The notes beneath the pieces were generated by a model. The model saw nothing but the letters and a program-made list of their open reading frames with translations, ran no database searches and was not told where the DNA came from. This document shows positions 19,143-27,348 of a DNA stretch of 64,000 bases, one piece after another. This stretch comes from Duganella sp. BJB480 (GTDB lineage: Bacteria; Pseudomonadota; Gammaproteobacteria; Burkholderiales; Burkholderiaceae_D): NCBI GenBank assembly GCA_003416985.1, contig QVIN01000003.1:434001-498000 (forward strand). The letters are read 5' to 3'. The position numbers and the translations under genes are program-made. How positions within the stretch are numbered: position 1 is the stretch's first letter; each line of letters opens with the position of its first letter.

Positions 19143-20117
19143 TTACGGCAGCAGGATTGACGAGCCCGTCGTTTGGCGGGCTTCCAGATCGATGTGGGCC
19201 TGCGCCACGTCGGCCAAGGCGTAGCGCTGGCGGACCTCCACCTTCACCTCGCCGCTGCCGACCACGCCGAACAGCGACTTGGTCGCCGCTTCCAGTTCCG
19301 CCCGGGTGGACAGGTAGGCCATCATCGACGGCCGCGTGATGTACAGCGAGCCGCGATTGGCCAGCTCGGTCAAACTGAACGGCGGCACCGGTCCCGACGC
19401 ATTGCCGAAGCTGACCATCGTGCCCAGCGGCCGCAGGCAGTCCAGCGAGCCGATGAACGTATCCTTGCCGATCGAGTCGTACACCGCCGTCACGCCCTTG
19501 CCGCCGGTGATCTCCTTCACCCGCTCGGTGAAGTTTTCCTTGTTGTAGTTGATGACATGGTGCGCGCCGTGCTCGGTGGCCAGCGCCGCCTTCTCCTCCG
19601 AACCCACCGTGCCGATCAAGGTCACGCCCATCACCCTGGCCCACTGGCAGGCGATCAGCCCGACGCCGCCGGCCGCCGCGTGGAACAGGATGGTGTCGCC
19701 GGCCTTGAGCGCCACCGTGCGGTGGAGCAGGTACTGCACCGTCAACCCTTGCAGCATCATCGCGGCCGCAGTGTCGAAGCCGATCTTCTCCGGCAGCACC
19801 ACCAACTGCGCGGCCGGCATGTTGCGCGCCTGCGCATAGGAGCCGATCGGCCGGCCGGCGTAGGCCACGCGGTCGCCCACCTGCACCTCGGTCACGCCCT
19901 CGCCCACCGCCTCCACCACGCCGGCGCCCTCCATGCCCAGGCCGGCCGGCAGCGGCTGCGGATACAGGCCGGTGCGGTGGTACACGTCGATGAAGTTCAG
20001 GCCGATCGCCTCATGGCGCACCTGCGCTTCGCCGGGGCCGGGCGGGCCCAGCTCCACGTCCACCAGTTCCATTACCTCGGGACCGCCGAAGCGGTTGATG
20101 CGGATTGCCTTGGTCAT
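19143..20117 (-). CDS. qor: Quinone oxidoreductase (zeta-crystallin type)
   Basis: 324 residues from the ATG at 20117, which has GGAGG upstream; the longer open frame lacks family features. It is a zinc-free medium-chain reductase that passes electrons from NADPH to quinones. Family signatures are 'RHEAIGLNFIDVYHRTGLYP', 'GMEGAGVVEAVGEGV' and the Rossmann loop 'HAAAGGVGLIACQWA'. Length equals that of E. coli Qor (327). Zinc-ligand cysteines are absent, as expected for this class. Confidence 0.93.
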   Translation of the reverse strand: MTKAIRINRFGGPEVMELVDVELGPPGPGEAQVRHEAIGLNFIDVYHRTGLYPQPLPAGLGMEGAGVVEAVGEGVTEVQVGDRVAYAGRPIGSYAQARNMPAAQLVVLPEKIGFDTAAAMMLQGLTVQYLLHRTVALKAGDTILFHAAAGGVGLIACQWARVMGVTLIGTVGSEEKAALATEHGAHHVINYNKENFTERVKEITGGKGVTAVYDSIGKDTFIGSLDCLRPLGTMVSFGNASGPVPPFSLTELANRGSLYITRPSMMAYLSTRAELEAATKSLFGVVGSGEVKVEVRQRYALADVAQAHIDLEARQTTGSSILLP

Positions 20118-20158
20118 GTGTACCTCCGTTGTGCTCGATGCGAAAAGTGTAGCGCCGG

Positions 20159-20545
20159 TCAGGCCGTGGCGGCGCGCAGCTGCAGCTGCGACAGCACCAG
20201 GTGCGCCGACGAGACGTTGGTGGCGCACGGCGTGTTGTGCACGTCGCAGGCGCGCACCAGCGCGTTGATGTCCGGTTCGTGCGGCTGCGGCGTCATCGGA
20301 TCGCGCAGGAAGATCACGCAGTCGATCCCGCCCTCGACCAGCATGGAGCCGATCTGCAGGTCGCCGCCGAACGGGCCTGAATGCTTGCGGTCCACGGTCA
20401 GTCCCAGCTCGTTGATCAGGCGGCCGCCGGTGGTGCCGGTCGCGGTCAGCGTGCAGGTGGCCAGGAAGTCCTTGTACTCGCCGGCCAGGGCGATCATGTC
20501 GTCTTTTTTCTTGTCGTGGGCAATCAGGGCAATACGGGTTTTCAT
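20159..20545 (-). CDS. mgsA: Methylglyoxal synthase
   Basis: 128 residues. It converts dihydroxyacetone phosphate to methylglyoxal plus phosphate, a bypass of lower glycolysis during phosphate shortage. Signatures are '[11 protein letters not shown]', 'TGTTGGRL' (phosphate binding) and '[13 protein letters not shown]' with the catalytic Asp. It is shorter than E. coli MgsA (152), lacking mainly N-terminal residues, which is common. The left hairpin of a TnpB element begins 19 bp upstream of its start codon, so the native promoter has probably been displaced. No strong ribosome-binding site is visible. Confidence 0.93.
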   Translation of the reverse strand: MKTRIALIAHDKKKDDMIALAGEYKDFLATCTLTATGTTGGRLINELGLTVDRKHSGPFGGDLQIGSMLVEGGIDCVIFLRDPMTPQPHEPDINALVRACDVHNTPCATNVSSAHLVLSQLQLRAATA

Positions 20546-20563
20546 CAGAATTGTTCCGAGAAA

Positions 20564-20613
20564 CCTCGTCCTTCAGGACGAGGAGTGAAAGGACCCGACT
20601 CCGCAGGAGTCGG
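20564..20613. repeat. Left-end hairpins of the TnpB element
   Basis: Hairpin 1 is CCTCGTCC-TTCA-GGACGAGG (20564-20583). Hairpin 2 is CCGACTCC-GCA-GGAGTCGG (20595-20613). Hairpin 1 has the same 8-bp stem plus 4-base loop design as the right end, as expected of TnpA recognition structures. Confidence 0.75.
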
Positions 20614-20664
20614 TGCGCGGGAAGAAAACACGGAACTCATGCGTTCCGTGGTGGTCAAATAAAT

Positions 20665-21711
20665 ATGAACCTGGTTTATCGATATCGTGTCAAATCCTTG
20701 ACCGGCCTGCTGAACCAGCAAGCACGGACGGTCAATTTCGTCTGGAACTACTGCAACGACCGGCAAAAGGACGCGTTGCGCTTCGGTCGGCGCTGGCATA
20801 CGGGGTTTGACCTGATCAAGCTGACCACCGGGTGTTCCAAAGAGCTTGGTCTGCATTCTGGCACGATCAACGACATTTGTCAGCGCTACGCCAGTTCGCG
20901 CGCCCTGTCGCACCGGCCTTACCTGCGCTATCGCGGCCGCAAGGCGATGGGCTGGGTGCCGTTGAAGGGACGTGAACTCAAACGCGAAGGCAACGCCTTC
21001 CGATTCGCTGGCCGCACGTTTCGTGTGTTTTACTCGCGCCCGCTGCCGGACGGGAAAATCCTCGATGGCACCAACTTTTCGCGCGATCGGCGCGGCAACT
21101 GGTTCCTCAATATCGTCGTCGAGGTGGAGCCCGCGCCGGTCCGCGCCCCCGTGCGCGGGGTCGGCATCGATCTGGGCCTGAAGACGCTGGCGACATTGAG
21201 CGACGGCAGCATGATCGAGGCACCTCGCTTTTACCGGGAGGCCGAGGCGGCGCTGGCATGCGCCCAGCGCGCACGCAAGAAGCGGCGTATCAAGGCCATC
21301 CACGCCAAGATCGCCAACCGCAGACTCAATTTTCTGCACACCCATACCAGCGCGATCATCGCCGCCTTCGACTATATCGTGGTCGGCAATGTCAACGCGC
21401 AGGGCCTCGCCAAAACCAGCATGGCAAAGTCGGTCTACGATGCCGGCTGGTCGTCCTTCCGTACACAACTGGCGTACAAGACTGTTAAGCATGGCGCCTG
21501 GTTCGAGGAAGTCGACGAACGTTTCACCACCCAGGTCTGCTCGAATTGCGGCGCTTTGCCCGATACGCGGCCGAAAGGTATCGCAGACCTTGGAGTAAGA
21601 GAGTGGTGCTGTAGCGATTGCGGTGCTGTACATGATCGTGATCTCAATGCTGCGGTCAATATTCTCCGTCGCGGACGTGCGACGCTAGTAGTAGGAATCT
21701 CCGCCCTTTAG
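20665..21711 (+). CDS. tnpB: TnpB, RNA-guided RuvC-type nuclease of IS605, with changed RuvC-II position
   Basis: 348 residues from the ATG at 20665. Family members use an RNA from the element's 3' end to cut target DNA next to a short TAM. RuvC-I Asp169 is present in 'GVGIDLGLKTLA', the zinc finger in 'VCSNCG' and 'CCSDCG', and RuvC-III Asp326 in 'HDRDLNAAVNIL'. At RuvC-II the usual Glu is absent: the strand reads 'YIVVGNVNAQGL', with Gly241 where Glu is expected. A Glu further on (Glu285 in 'VDERFTTQ') may substitute. It is either a rearranged active site or a nuclease-dead protein. The stop codon falls inside the right-end hairpin, where the guide RNA scaffold is expected. Confidence 0.9.
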   Translation: MNLVYRYRVKSLTGLLNQQARTVNFVWNYCNDRQKDALRFGRRWHTGFDLIKLTTGCSKELGLHSGTINDICQRYASSRALSHRPYLRYRGRKAMGWVPLKGRELKREGNAFRFAGRTFRVFYSRPLPDGKILDGTNFSRDRRGNWFLNIVVEVEPAPVRAPVRGVGIDLGLKTLATLSDGSMIEAPRFYREAEAALACAQRARKKRRIKAIHAKIANRRLNFLHTHTSAIIAAFDYIVVGNVNAQGLAKTSMAKSVYDAGWSSFRTQLAYKTVKHGAWFEEVDERFTTQVCSNCGALPDTRPKGIADLGVREWCCSDCGAVHDRDLNAAVNILRRGRATLVVGISAL

Positions 21712-21718
21712 GGCGGAG
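21699..21718. repeat. Right-end hairpin of the TnpB element
   Basis: CTCCGCCC-TTTA-GGGCGGAG, an 8-bp stem with a 4-base loop that contains the tnpB stop codon (TAG at 21709-21711). It is followed by GAGGACGTCAA, resembling right ends of this IS group. Confidence 0.75.
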
Positions 21719-21737
21719 AGGACGTCAAGTCTTGATC

Positions 21738-22646
21738 CTATTTTTTTGACAGCAGATAAATCCCGGCCAGCACCAGCACGGTGCCTCCCAACTGCCAGGA
21801 GGTGACGGGCTCGCCCAGCAGCAGCGCGCCCAGGAACAGCGTTGAAACGGGGCCGATCATACCAGCCTGCGAGGCGGTGCCGGCGCCGATGCGCTCGACG
21901 GCGGCCATGGTCATAAACACCGGCATCACGGTGCACAGGATGCCATTGACCAGCGACAGGCCGTACACCGGCAGCGGCTGCACCAGGCCCGACGCGGGCC
22001 GCAGCAGGAAGAACTGGCCGATGCAGGCCGCGCTGGAGACGCACATCGCATACGACACCAGCCGCAGCGCGCCGAGCCGGCGCACCATCTCGCCCGACAG
22101 CAGCAGGTAGACCGAATACGCGGCGGCCGAGCCGGTGACCAGCAAGGCGCCCAGCACCACGTTCCGGCTGCCGCTGTGCAGGTCGTGCAGGAAGACGAAC
22201 ACGATGCCGCAGTAGGAGATGAGCAGCGCCAGCCACTGCTTGCGGCTGATGTGCTGCTTGAGCAGCGTGGAGGAGATCAGCAGCACGAAGGTGGGCGTCA
22301 GGAACAGGATCAGCCGTTCGAGGCCGACCGAGATGTATTGGAGGCCGAGGAAGTCGAGGAAACTGGAGAGGTAGTAGCCGACCAGTCCGAGGCCGACCAA
22401 GCGCCAGCGGTCGTTGCTGGTGAGCGGCGCCTCGGTACGCATCTTCCACAGCGCGATGGCGGCGAACACCGGCAGCGAGAAGATCATGCGGAAAGCGATC
22501 AGGGTGACGGCGTCGATGTGATAGCGGTAGAGCAGCTTGGCCACCACCGCCTTGGTCGAGAACAGAACCGCCCCGCCGATGGCGATACCCAGTCCGCCCA
22601 GATAGGCGGCGCGCGCCGGCGCGCTGTCCGTGATGCTTTTTTCCAT
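21738..22646 (-). CDS. EamA/DMT-family transporter
   Basis: 302 residues with about ten hydrophobic segments, in two EamA repeats of five. Repeat 1 begins 'GGLGIAIGGAVLFSTKAVVAKLLY' region and ends near 'ISYCGIVFVF'; repeat 2 starts 'VLGALLVTGSAAAYSVYLLL' and ends 'LGGTVLVLAGIYLLSKK'. It sits in the inner membrane. Such proteins export small metabolites or amino acids; the substrate is not predictable. The nearby TnpB element ends about 10 bp beyond its stop codon. Confidence 0.9.
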   Translation of the reverse strand: MEKSITDSAPARAAYLGGLGIAIGGAVLFSTKAVVAKLLYRYHIDAVTLIAFRMIFSLPVFAAIALWKMRTEAPLTSNDRWRLVGLGLVGYYLSSFLDFLGLQYISVGLERLILFLTPTFVLLISSTLLKQHISRKQWLALLISYCGIVFVFLHDLHSGSRNVVLGALLVTGSAAAYSVYLLLSGEMVRRLGALRLVSYAMCVSSAACIGQFFLLRPASGLVQPLPVYGLSLVNGILCTVMPVFMTMAAVERIGAGTASQAGMIGPVSTLFLGALLLGEPVTSWQLGGTVLVLAGIYLLSKK

Positions 22647-22694
22647 ACCGGAATTGTACGGGCAAACGAATAGCGCCGCTGGCGAGGCCCAAAA

Positions 22695-22789
22695 CGTCGT
22701 TCCCGCGCAGGCGGGAACCCATACACAGCATCCGATCTCGCGCCGTATGGGCTCCGCGACGGCGGACCGCCGCTTTCGCGGGAGCGACG
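22695..22789. repeat. REP/BIME-like inverted repeat
   Basis: An inner hairpin GTTCCCGC-GCAG-GCGGGAAC spans 22699-22718. The outer arms CGTCGTTCCCGCG (22695-22707) and CGCGGGAGCGACG (22777-22789) are near-perfect inverses, with CCCATAC/GTATGGG between them. The core is shared with the element at 50725-50828, so this is a dispersed genome repeat. It lies between the DMT transporter and PhoD genes. Confidence 0.8.
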
Positions 22790-22796
22790 AGGAGCC

Positions 22797-25316
22797 TTAG
22801 CTGATGGCCACGGCCGCCGAGCCGGCGGTCACGGTGGCGGTGGTCACGCGGGCCACTACGCTGGCCGGGGCGCTGGCACCTACCAGCTTGTTGACCTGCT
22901 TGAACTGCGCCACCATCTTGCCCGCCGTGAGCGTGACCAGCGTGTAGCCCTGCGCGTCGGTGTTCAGATGCTTGATCCACGGGTTGTTGCCCAGGCCCGA
23001 CAGCTGCTGCGCCAGCGCCAGCAGCGATACGCTGAAGTCGCTGTTGGCCTGCAACCCCGCCAGCACCGCGCCGGTGGTCGCGTCCAGCTGCGCCTCCGGC
23101 AAGCCCTTCGCGGCCAGCGCGCCGCGCACCTGCACGCGGACCTGCTCCGCCAAACTGGCCACGGTCGGCGCGGCCTTGCCCATGGTGTAGTCCAGCAGGT
23201 CGATCGAGATGTTCAGCGTGCCCAGGCCGGTGACCGGGATCGCCAGCGGGTAGGCCACCAGCGTGGCGATGTCGCCCAGCGCCGACGCCGCATCGCGCAG
23301 GTAGCTGAAGAACGAATCCGAGCTGATACCGGCCGACACCAGGTCCACCATCACCGGCGTGCCGCCGCCGGTGGCGTCGTAGTCGTCGCTGACGGTGCCG
23401 GCGAAGAAGGCGTGGATGTCGCCGGTGATCGCCACCACGTTGCCGATGCTGTTGGCCTTCAGGTGCGACATCAGCGCCTTGCGTTCGCTGTTGTAGCCGT
23501 CCCACTGGTCGCAGTTGAGCAGGAAGCGCGTGAAGAACGGCGCCAGCTGCGCCTTCTTGCCCGACGCCCCCACGAACGGCGATTCAATTTTCTTGGCCTG
23601 GATGTCCGGCTTGATGTAGCCGAAGGCGATGGTCTGCGCGCCGGCGCCGGCCAGCGCGGCCGGCGTCCCGGCGACGATGCCGCTGGCGGCGATGTAGACA
23701 CGGGTGTACGCGGCCACCGCGATGGTGGCCTGCGCCACCGTCAGGCCGGCCTTGACGCCGGCGCCCACCTGCGCCTCCGGCGTGCTGCCGGCGGTGGCGT
23801 AGGCCTGCATGATCGCGCCGGCACCAGCCTGCGCCACGGCCGCCGCGGCGCCCGCGGTGGCTGCAGCGACGATCGCCGAGGCCAGCGGGAAGTTGCCGCC
23901 CACGGCAGCCGCCGTGCTGCCGATCGACGCGGCGATGGTCGGCACCGCGTTCAGCGCCAGCAGGGTCGCGATGGCGTCCACGCCGTTCAGGCCCATGCGC
24001 AGCAGCGACACTTCATTGCCCCACAATTTCCAGGTCGCGGTGGCGGCCTTCATCTTGTCCATCCACCACTGGCGCTGCGTGGTGCCCAGCATGGTCACGG
24101 TGGCCAGCGGCTCCAGGCCGATGGTGGTGGCGCCGGCCATCTTCTGCGCCTCGACCGTGTTGAACAAATCCTGCGGCACCAGGTAGCGCGAGCCGATGCG
24201 GCCCAGCGCCTGGCCGGTGGCCGGATTGATCGATGATTCCGGAATCACGTGATCGGCGCGGTACAGGCGCTCGTCGGTCATCACCAGCTGCATCAGCTTA
24301 CCGAACTGGAAATCGCGGTAGATCTTGATGTTCTGGAAGCCGGTGCTGGCCGCGTCGAAGTCGACGTCGGCCGGCATGAACTCGAACCAGGCCTGGTTGG
24401 CGTTGCGGCGGCGGCCCGTCTGGTGCAGGTCCGAGCCGTCGGCGTTGAAGCTGCCGTCGTAGGTCTGCGCATCCTGCCAGGCGTCGTCCGAGAACTCGTG
24501 GTCGTCCCAGATCGCGATGAAGGCGAAGCGCTCGTGCAGCGCCTGCAGGCGGCTGTCGGTGCGGTACTTCTTGTACAGGTAGCGGTAGTCGGCCAGCGTG
24601 GTGGCGTACTTGGCGCCCGAGGTGCCGCTCTTGAAGGCGCCGTCCGGCAGCGCGAGCGCGTCGTGGCGCGATTCGACCGCGCCCAGCTGGAAGGAGTCGC
24701 CCACGGTCTCGTAGATGTAGTCGCCCAAGTGGACGATGAAGTCCAGGTTCTCGCCCGCGATGCTGCTCATCGCGCCCCAGTGGTTGACGCTCCAGTCCTG
24801 GCACGTCATGTACGCGAACTGCAGCTGCGAGACGTCGGCGTCAACGGCCGGCGCGGTCTTGAAGCGGCCGACGTTGGAGCGGCTGTCGCCGGCGATGAAC
24901 TGGTAGTAGTAGGTGGTGCCGGCCGACAGGCCGGTCAGCTTGTGGCGCACGGTGTTGTCGTACTTGACCTGCAGCGGCAGGGTCACGTCGGCCACGGTGG
25001 CGCCGCTCAGGGCCACGGCGCCGCCCAGCGAGCTGCTATTATCCACGGCGGTCACGACCAGGCGGATGGCGGCATCGCTGCCGGTGGCGGCGGCGACATT
25101 GTCGGCAGATGCCGGCACGGCGCGCGTCCACAGCATGATGCTGTCGGCGTGTGGATCGCCGGAGGCCACGCTTTGCGGGAATTTCCAGGCGCCGCTGGCC
25201 GGTGGCAAATCGCTGCCCGGTGCGGCGCTGCTGCCGCCGCAAGCGCTCAGGCCTGCGCCCGAGGCCACCGATACCGTGACAAAACCGCCGAATTTCAGAA
25301 ACTGCCGCCTATCCAT
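22797..25316 (-). CDS. phoD: PhoD-like alkaline phosphatase, Tat-exported, with Ala-rich insertion
   Basis: 839 residues. A Tat signal ('DRRQFLKFGGFVTVSVASG') directs folded export. A PhoD N-terminal domain ('FPQSVASGDPHADSIMLWTR') precedes the metallophosphatase core with 'LGDYIYE', 'IWDDHEFSDDAW', 'GNEVSLL' and 'ITGDIHAFFAGTV'. PhoD enzymes release phosphate from phosphodiesters outside the cytoplasm with Ca/Fe cofactors. The protein is longer than usual because about 110 residues of Ala/Gly/Val-rich sequence are inserted between the 'WKLWGNEV' and 'CDQWDGY' motifs. Phosphate-starvation control is typical of the family, but I did not identify a Pho box. Confidence 0.9.
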   Translation of the reverse strand: MDRRQFLKFGGFVTVSVASGAGLSACGGSSAAPGSDLPPASGAWKFPQSVASGDPHADSIMLWTRAVPASADNVAAATGSDAAIRLVVTAVDNSSSLGGAVALSGATVADVTLPLQVKYDNTVRHKLTGLSAGTTYYYQFIAGDSRSNVGRFKTAPAVDADVSQLQFAYMTCQDWSVNHWGAMSSIAGENLDFIVHLGDYIYETVGDSFQLGAVESRHDALALPDGAFKSGTSGAKYATTLADYRYLYKKYRTDSRLQALHERFAFIAIWDDHEFSDDAWQDAQTYDGSFNADGSDLHQTGRRRNANQAWFEFMPADVDFDAASTGFQNIKIYRDFQFGKLMQLVMTDERLYRADHVIPESSINPATGQALGRIGSRYLVPQDLFNTVEAQKMAGATTIGLEPLATVTMLGTTQRQWWMDKMKAATATWKLWGNEVSLLRMGLNGVDAIATLLALNAVPTIAASIGSTAAAVGGNFPLASAIVAAATAGAAAAVAQAGAGAIMQAYATAGSTPEAQVGAGVKAGLTVAQATIAVAAYTRVYIAASGIVAGTPAALAGAGAQTIAFGYIKPDIQAKKIESPFVGASGKKAQLAPFFTRFLLNCDQWDGYNSERKALMSHLKANSIGNVVAITGDIHAFFAGTVSDDYDATGGGTPVMVDLVSAGISSDSFFSYLRDAASALGDIATLVAYPLAIPVTGLGTLNISIDLLDYTMGKAAPTVASLAEQVRVQVRGALAAKGLPEAQLDATTGAVLAGLQANSDFSVSLLALAQQLSGLGNNPWIKHLNTDAQGYTLVTLTAGKMVAQFKQVNKLVGASAPASVVARVTTATVTAGSAAVAIS

Positions 25317-25455
25317 GTGTAGCTCCGTCTTGTAGTTATGTAAAAGAAAAATCGTAGCAGGAGGATATGACAGCTTCCCTACAAAAAGTGGAGGCCTGCC
25401 TCTAGAGCCGACAACGTGTTACCGTCTTGACTTATTTTTATTGCCAGCCCGCGAC

Positions 25456-26565
25456 ATGAAACAATTGATACCCGCACCACTGCTCGCCAAGGCAGACAAA
25501 ATCCTGGTCGTCACCCACATGGCGATCGGCGACTTCACCTACATGCAAATGTGCTTTCGCGCGCTGAAGCAGGCCCACCCCCATCTGCAGATCCACCTGT
25601 GGGTGGACGAACGCCGGCGCTCGGACAATCCCGAGGACTGGCCGCACCTGAAGAACTACTCGCTGTACGACTGGCTCACCGCCAGCCCGTACATCGACCA
25701 GACCTACACCCAGAACTACAGCCCCGCCCTGCACGCGCAATCGATCGCCAAGGCGCAGCGCGAGGAGTATCCGATCGTCGTCTCGCTGACGCACATGGCC
25801 TGCCACCGCTACGCGCGCCTGACGCGCGAGATAAGCCCGCGCGGCTTCATCGTCGGCCTGAAGAAGCAGAAGTACCGCTTCTTCGAGCTGTCGAAAAAGC
25901 TCAGCATCCTGAAGTTCAACGCCACCATGCCGCTGTACGAGTCGCAGGAACGCGACGTGCCGCACGTGAGCGACATCTACGCGCAATGGTTCCAGACCGC
26001 CTTCGGCATCGACATCCCCAAGGCCGACCGCTACCCGACCATCCAGATCCCCGACCAGTGGATGCGTTATGCGCGCGATCAATTCGCCACATGGAAGCTG
26101 CCGCCGCAGGTGGTCTTCATCAACGCCTACTCCAAGGGCGAGGAACGCTGCTGGCCGCTGGAGCGCGCCTTCGAGCTGATCGAGCAGATGCGCGCCCAGC
26201 CCAAGTGGCGCGAAGCTGGCTTTATTGTCAACGTTGTACCGGAAGACATGGCGAACGCCCAGGCCCTGTACGACCGCCTGGCGCCGCCCGACACCCACCT
26301 GTTCTCGGCGGTCGACAACTTCTTCCAGCTGCCCGCCGTGCTCAGCCTGTGCAGCCTGATCATCACGGTGGAAACGGCCGTGATGCACCTGGCGAACGCG
26401 GTCCACGTGCCGGTGATCGCCCTGATGCGCCAAAACAACCCGGAATGGGTGCCGATCGACCAGGAAAACAGCGCCGTCATCCTGGTCAAGGAAATGGACG
26501 CGTGGGTAACGAAAATCGAGCTGCCAGAGGTGATGGAAAAGGTTTTGAGCTGGCCCCTATGCTAG
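25456..26565 (+). CDS. Glycosyltransferase family 9 (heptosyltransferase-like)
   Basis: 369 residues from the ATG at 25456; a TTG at 25441 is a less likely start. The GT-B fold of ADP-heptose:LPS heptosyltransferases is suggested by 'KILVVTHMAIGDFTYMQM' at the N terminus, 'VVFINAYSKGEERCWPLERA' in the second domain and 'LCSLIITVETAVMHLANAV' near the end, the usual donor-binding region. It probably adds a sugar to the LPS core at the inner membrane. The acceptor is unknown. It is followed 51 bp later by yebC. Confidence 0.8.
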   Translation: MKQLIPAPLLAKADKILVVTHMAIGDFTYMQMCFRALKQAHPHLQIHLWVDERRRSDNPEDWPHLKNYSLYDWLTASPYIDQTYTQNYSPALHAQSIAKAQREEYPIVVSLTHMACHRYARLTREISPRGFIVGLKKQKYRFFELSKKLSILKFNATMPLYESQERDVPHVSDIYAQWFQTAFGIDIPKADRYPTIQIPDQWMRYARDQFATWKLPPQVVFINAYSKGEERCWPLERAFELIEQMRAQPKWREAGFIVNVVPEDMANAQALYDRLAPPDTHLFSAVDNFFQLPAVLSLCSLIITVETAVMHLANAVHVPVIALMRQNNPEWVPIDQENSAVILVKEMDAWVTKIELPEVMEKVLSWPLC

Positions 26566-26616
26566 AATACCGCCCTCACCGCACACCAATGACTTACCGC
26601 CGAAGGAAGACCGAAC

Positions 26617-27342
26617 ATGGCTGGACACAGCAAATGGGCCAATATCAAGCACAAAAAAGCAGCAACCGACGCTAAACGTGGCAAGATCTGGACCCGTCTC
26701 ATCAAGGAAATCACCGTGGCTGCGCGCATGGGCGGCGGCGACCTGAATTCCAACCCGCGCCTGCGCCTGGCCGTGGACAAGGCGGCCGACGCCAATATGC
26801 CGAAGGATAACGTGCAACGCGCGATCACCCGCGGCACCGGCGGCGAGGACGGCGCGGCCTACGAAGAGGTTCGCTACGAAGGCTACGGCGTGGGCGGCGC
26901 GGCCGTCATCGTCGACTGCATGACCGACAACCGCGTACGCACGGTGGCTGAAGTGCGCAACGCCTTCAACAAAAACGGCGGCAACATGGGCAACGAAGGC
27001 TCGGTGGCCTTCATGTTCAAGCACTGCGGCCAGTTCCTGTTCGCGCCCGGCACCAACGAGGACGCGCTGATGGAAGTGGCGCTGGAAGCGGGCGCCGAAG
27101 ACGTCGTGGCCGACGATGAAGGCGGCTTTGAAGTGCTGTGCAACCCGCACGACTTCGCGACCGTCAAGGATGCGCTGGAAGCGGCCGGCTTCAAGGCCGA
27201 AGTGGCCGAGATCATCATGAAGCCGGACACCGAGACCGTCTTCACCGGCGACAACGCCGTCAAGATGCAAAAACTGCTGGACGCGCTGGAAGCGCTGGAC
27301 GATGTCCAGGAAGTCTATTCCAACACGCTGATCGAAGACTGA
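26617..27342 (+). CDS. yebC: YebC/PmpR family regulator (TACO1-like)
   Basis: 241 residues, standard length, starting '[20 protein letters not shown]', the family signature. Members bind DNA as regulators and, in recent work, also help ribosomes on difficult motifs. '[20 protein letters not shown]' and '[19 protein letters not shown]' are conserved. The ribosome-binding site GAAGGAAG is clear. It heads the conserved cluster that continues with purD 6 bp later. Confidence 0.96.
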   Translation: MAGHSKWANIKHKKAATDAKRGKIWTRLIKEITVAARMGGGDLNSNPRLRLAVDKAADANMPKDNVQRAITRGTGGEDGAAYEEVRYEGYGVGGAAVIVDCMTDNRVRTVAEVRNAFNKNGGNMGNEGSVAFMFKHCGQFLFAPGTNEDALMEVALEAGAEDVVADDEGGFEVLCNPHDFATVKDALEAAGFKAEVAEIIMKPDTETVFTGDNAVKMQKLLDALEALDDVQEVYSNTLIED

Positions 27343-27348
27343 GGATTT

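Larger units (their letters stand above)
20564..21728 (+). mobile_element. Solitary IS200/IS605-type element carrying only tnpB
   Basis: The element has a single gene, tnpB, framed by subterminal hairpins of matching design: left 20564-20583 and right 21699-21718. There is no tnpA (Y1 transposase) nearby, so mobility would depend on TnpA in trans. Exact ends are uncertain; the right cleavage site is probably near GTCAA at 21724-21728, and the left end may lie a few bases before 20564. It separates mgsA from the DMT transporter gene. Confidence 0.75.
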
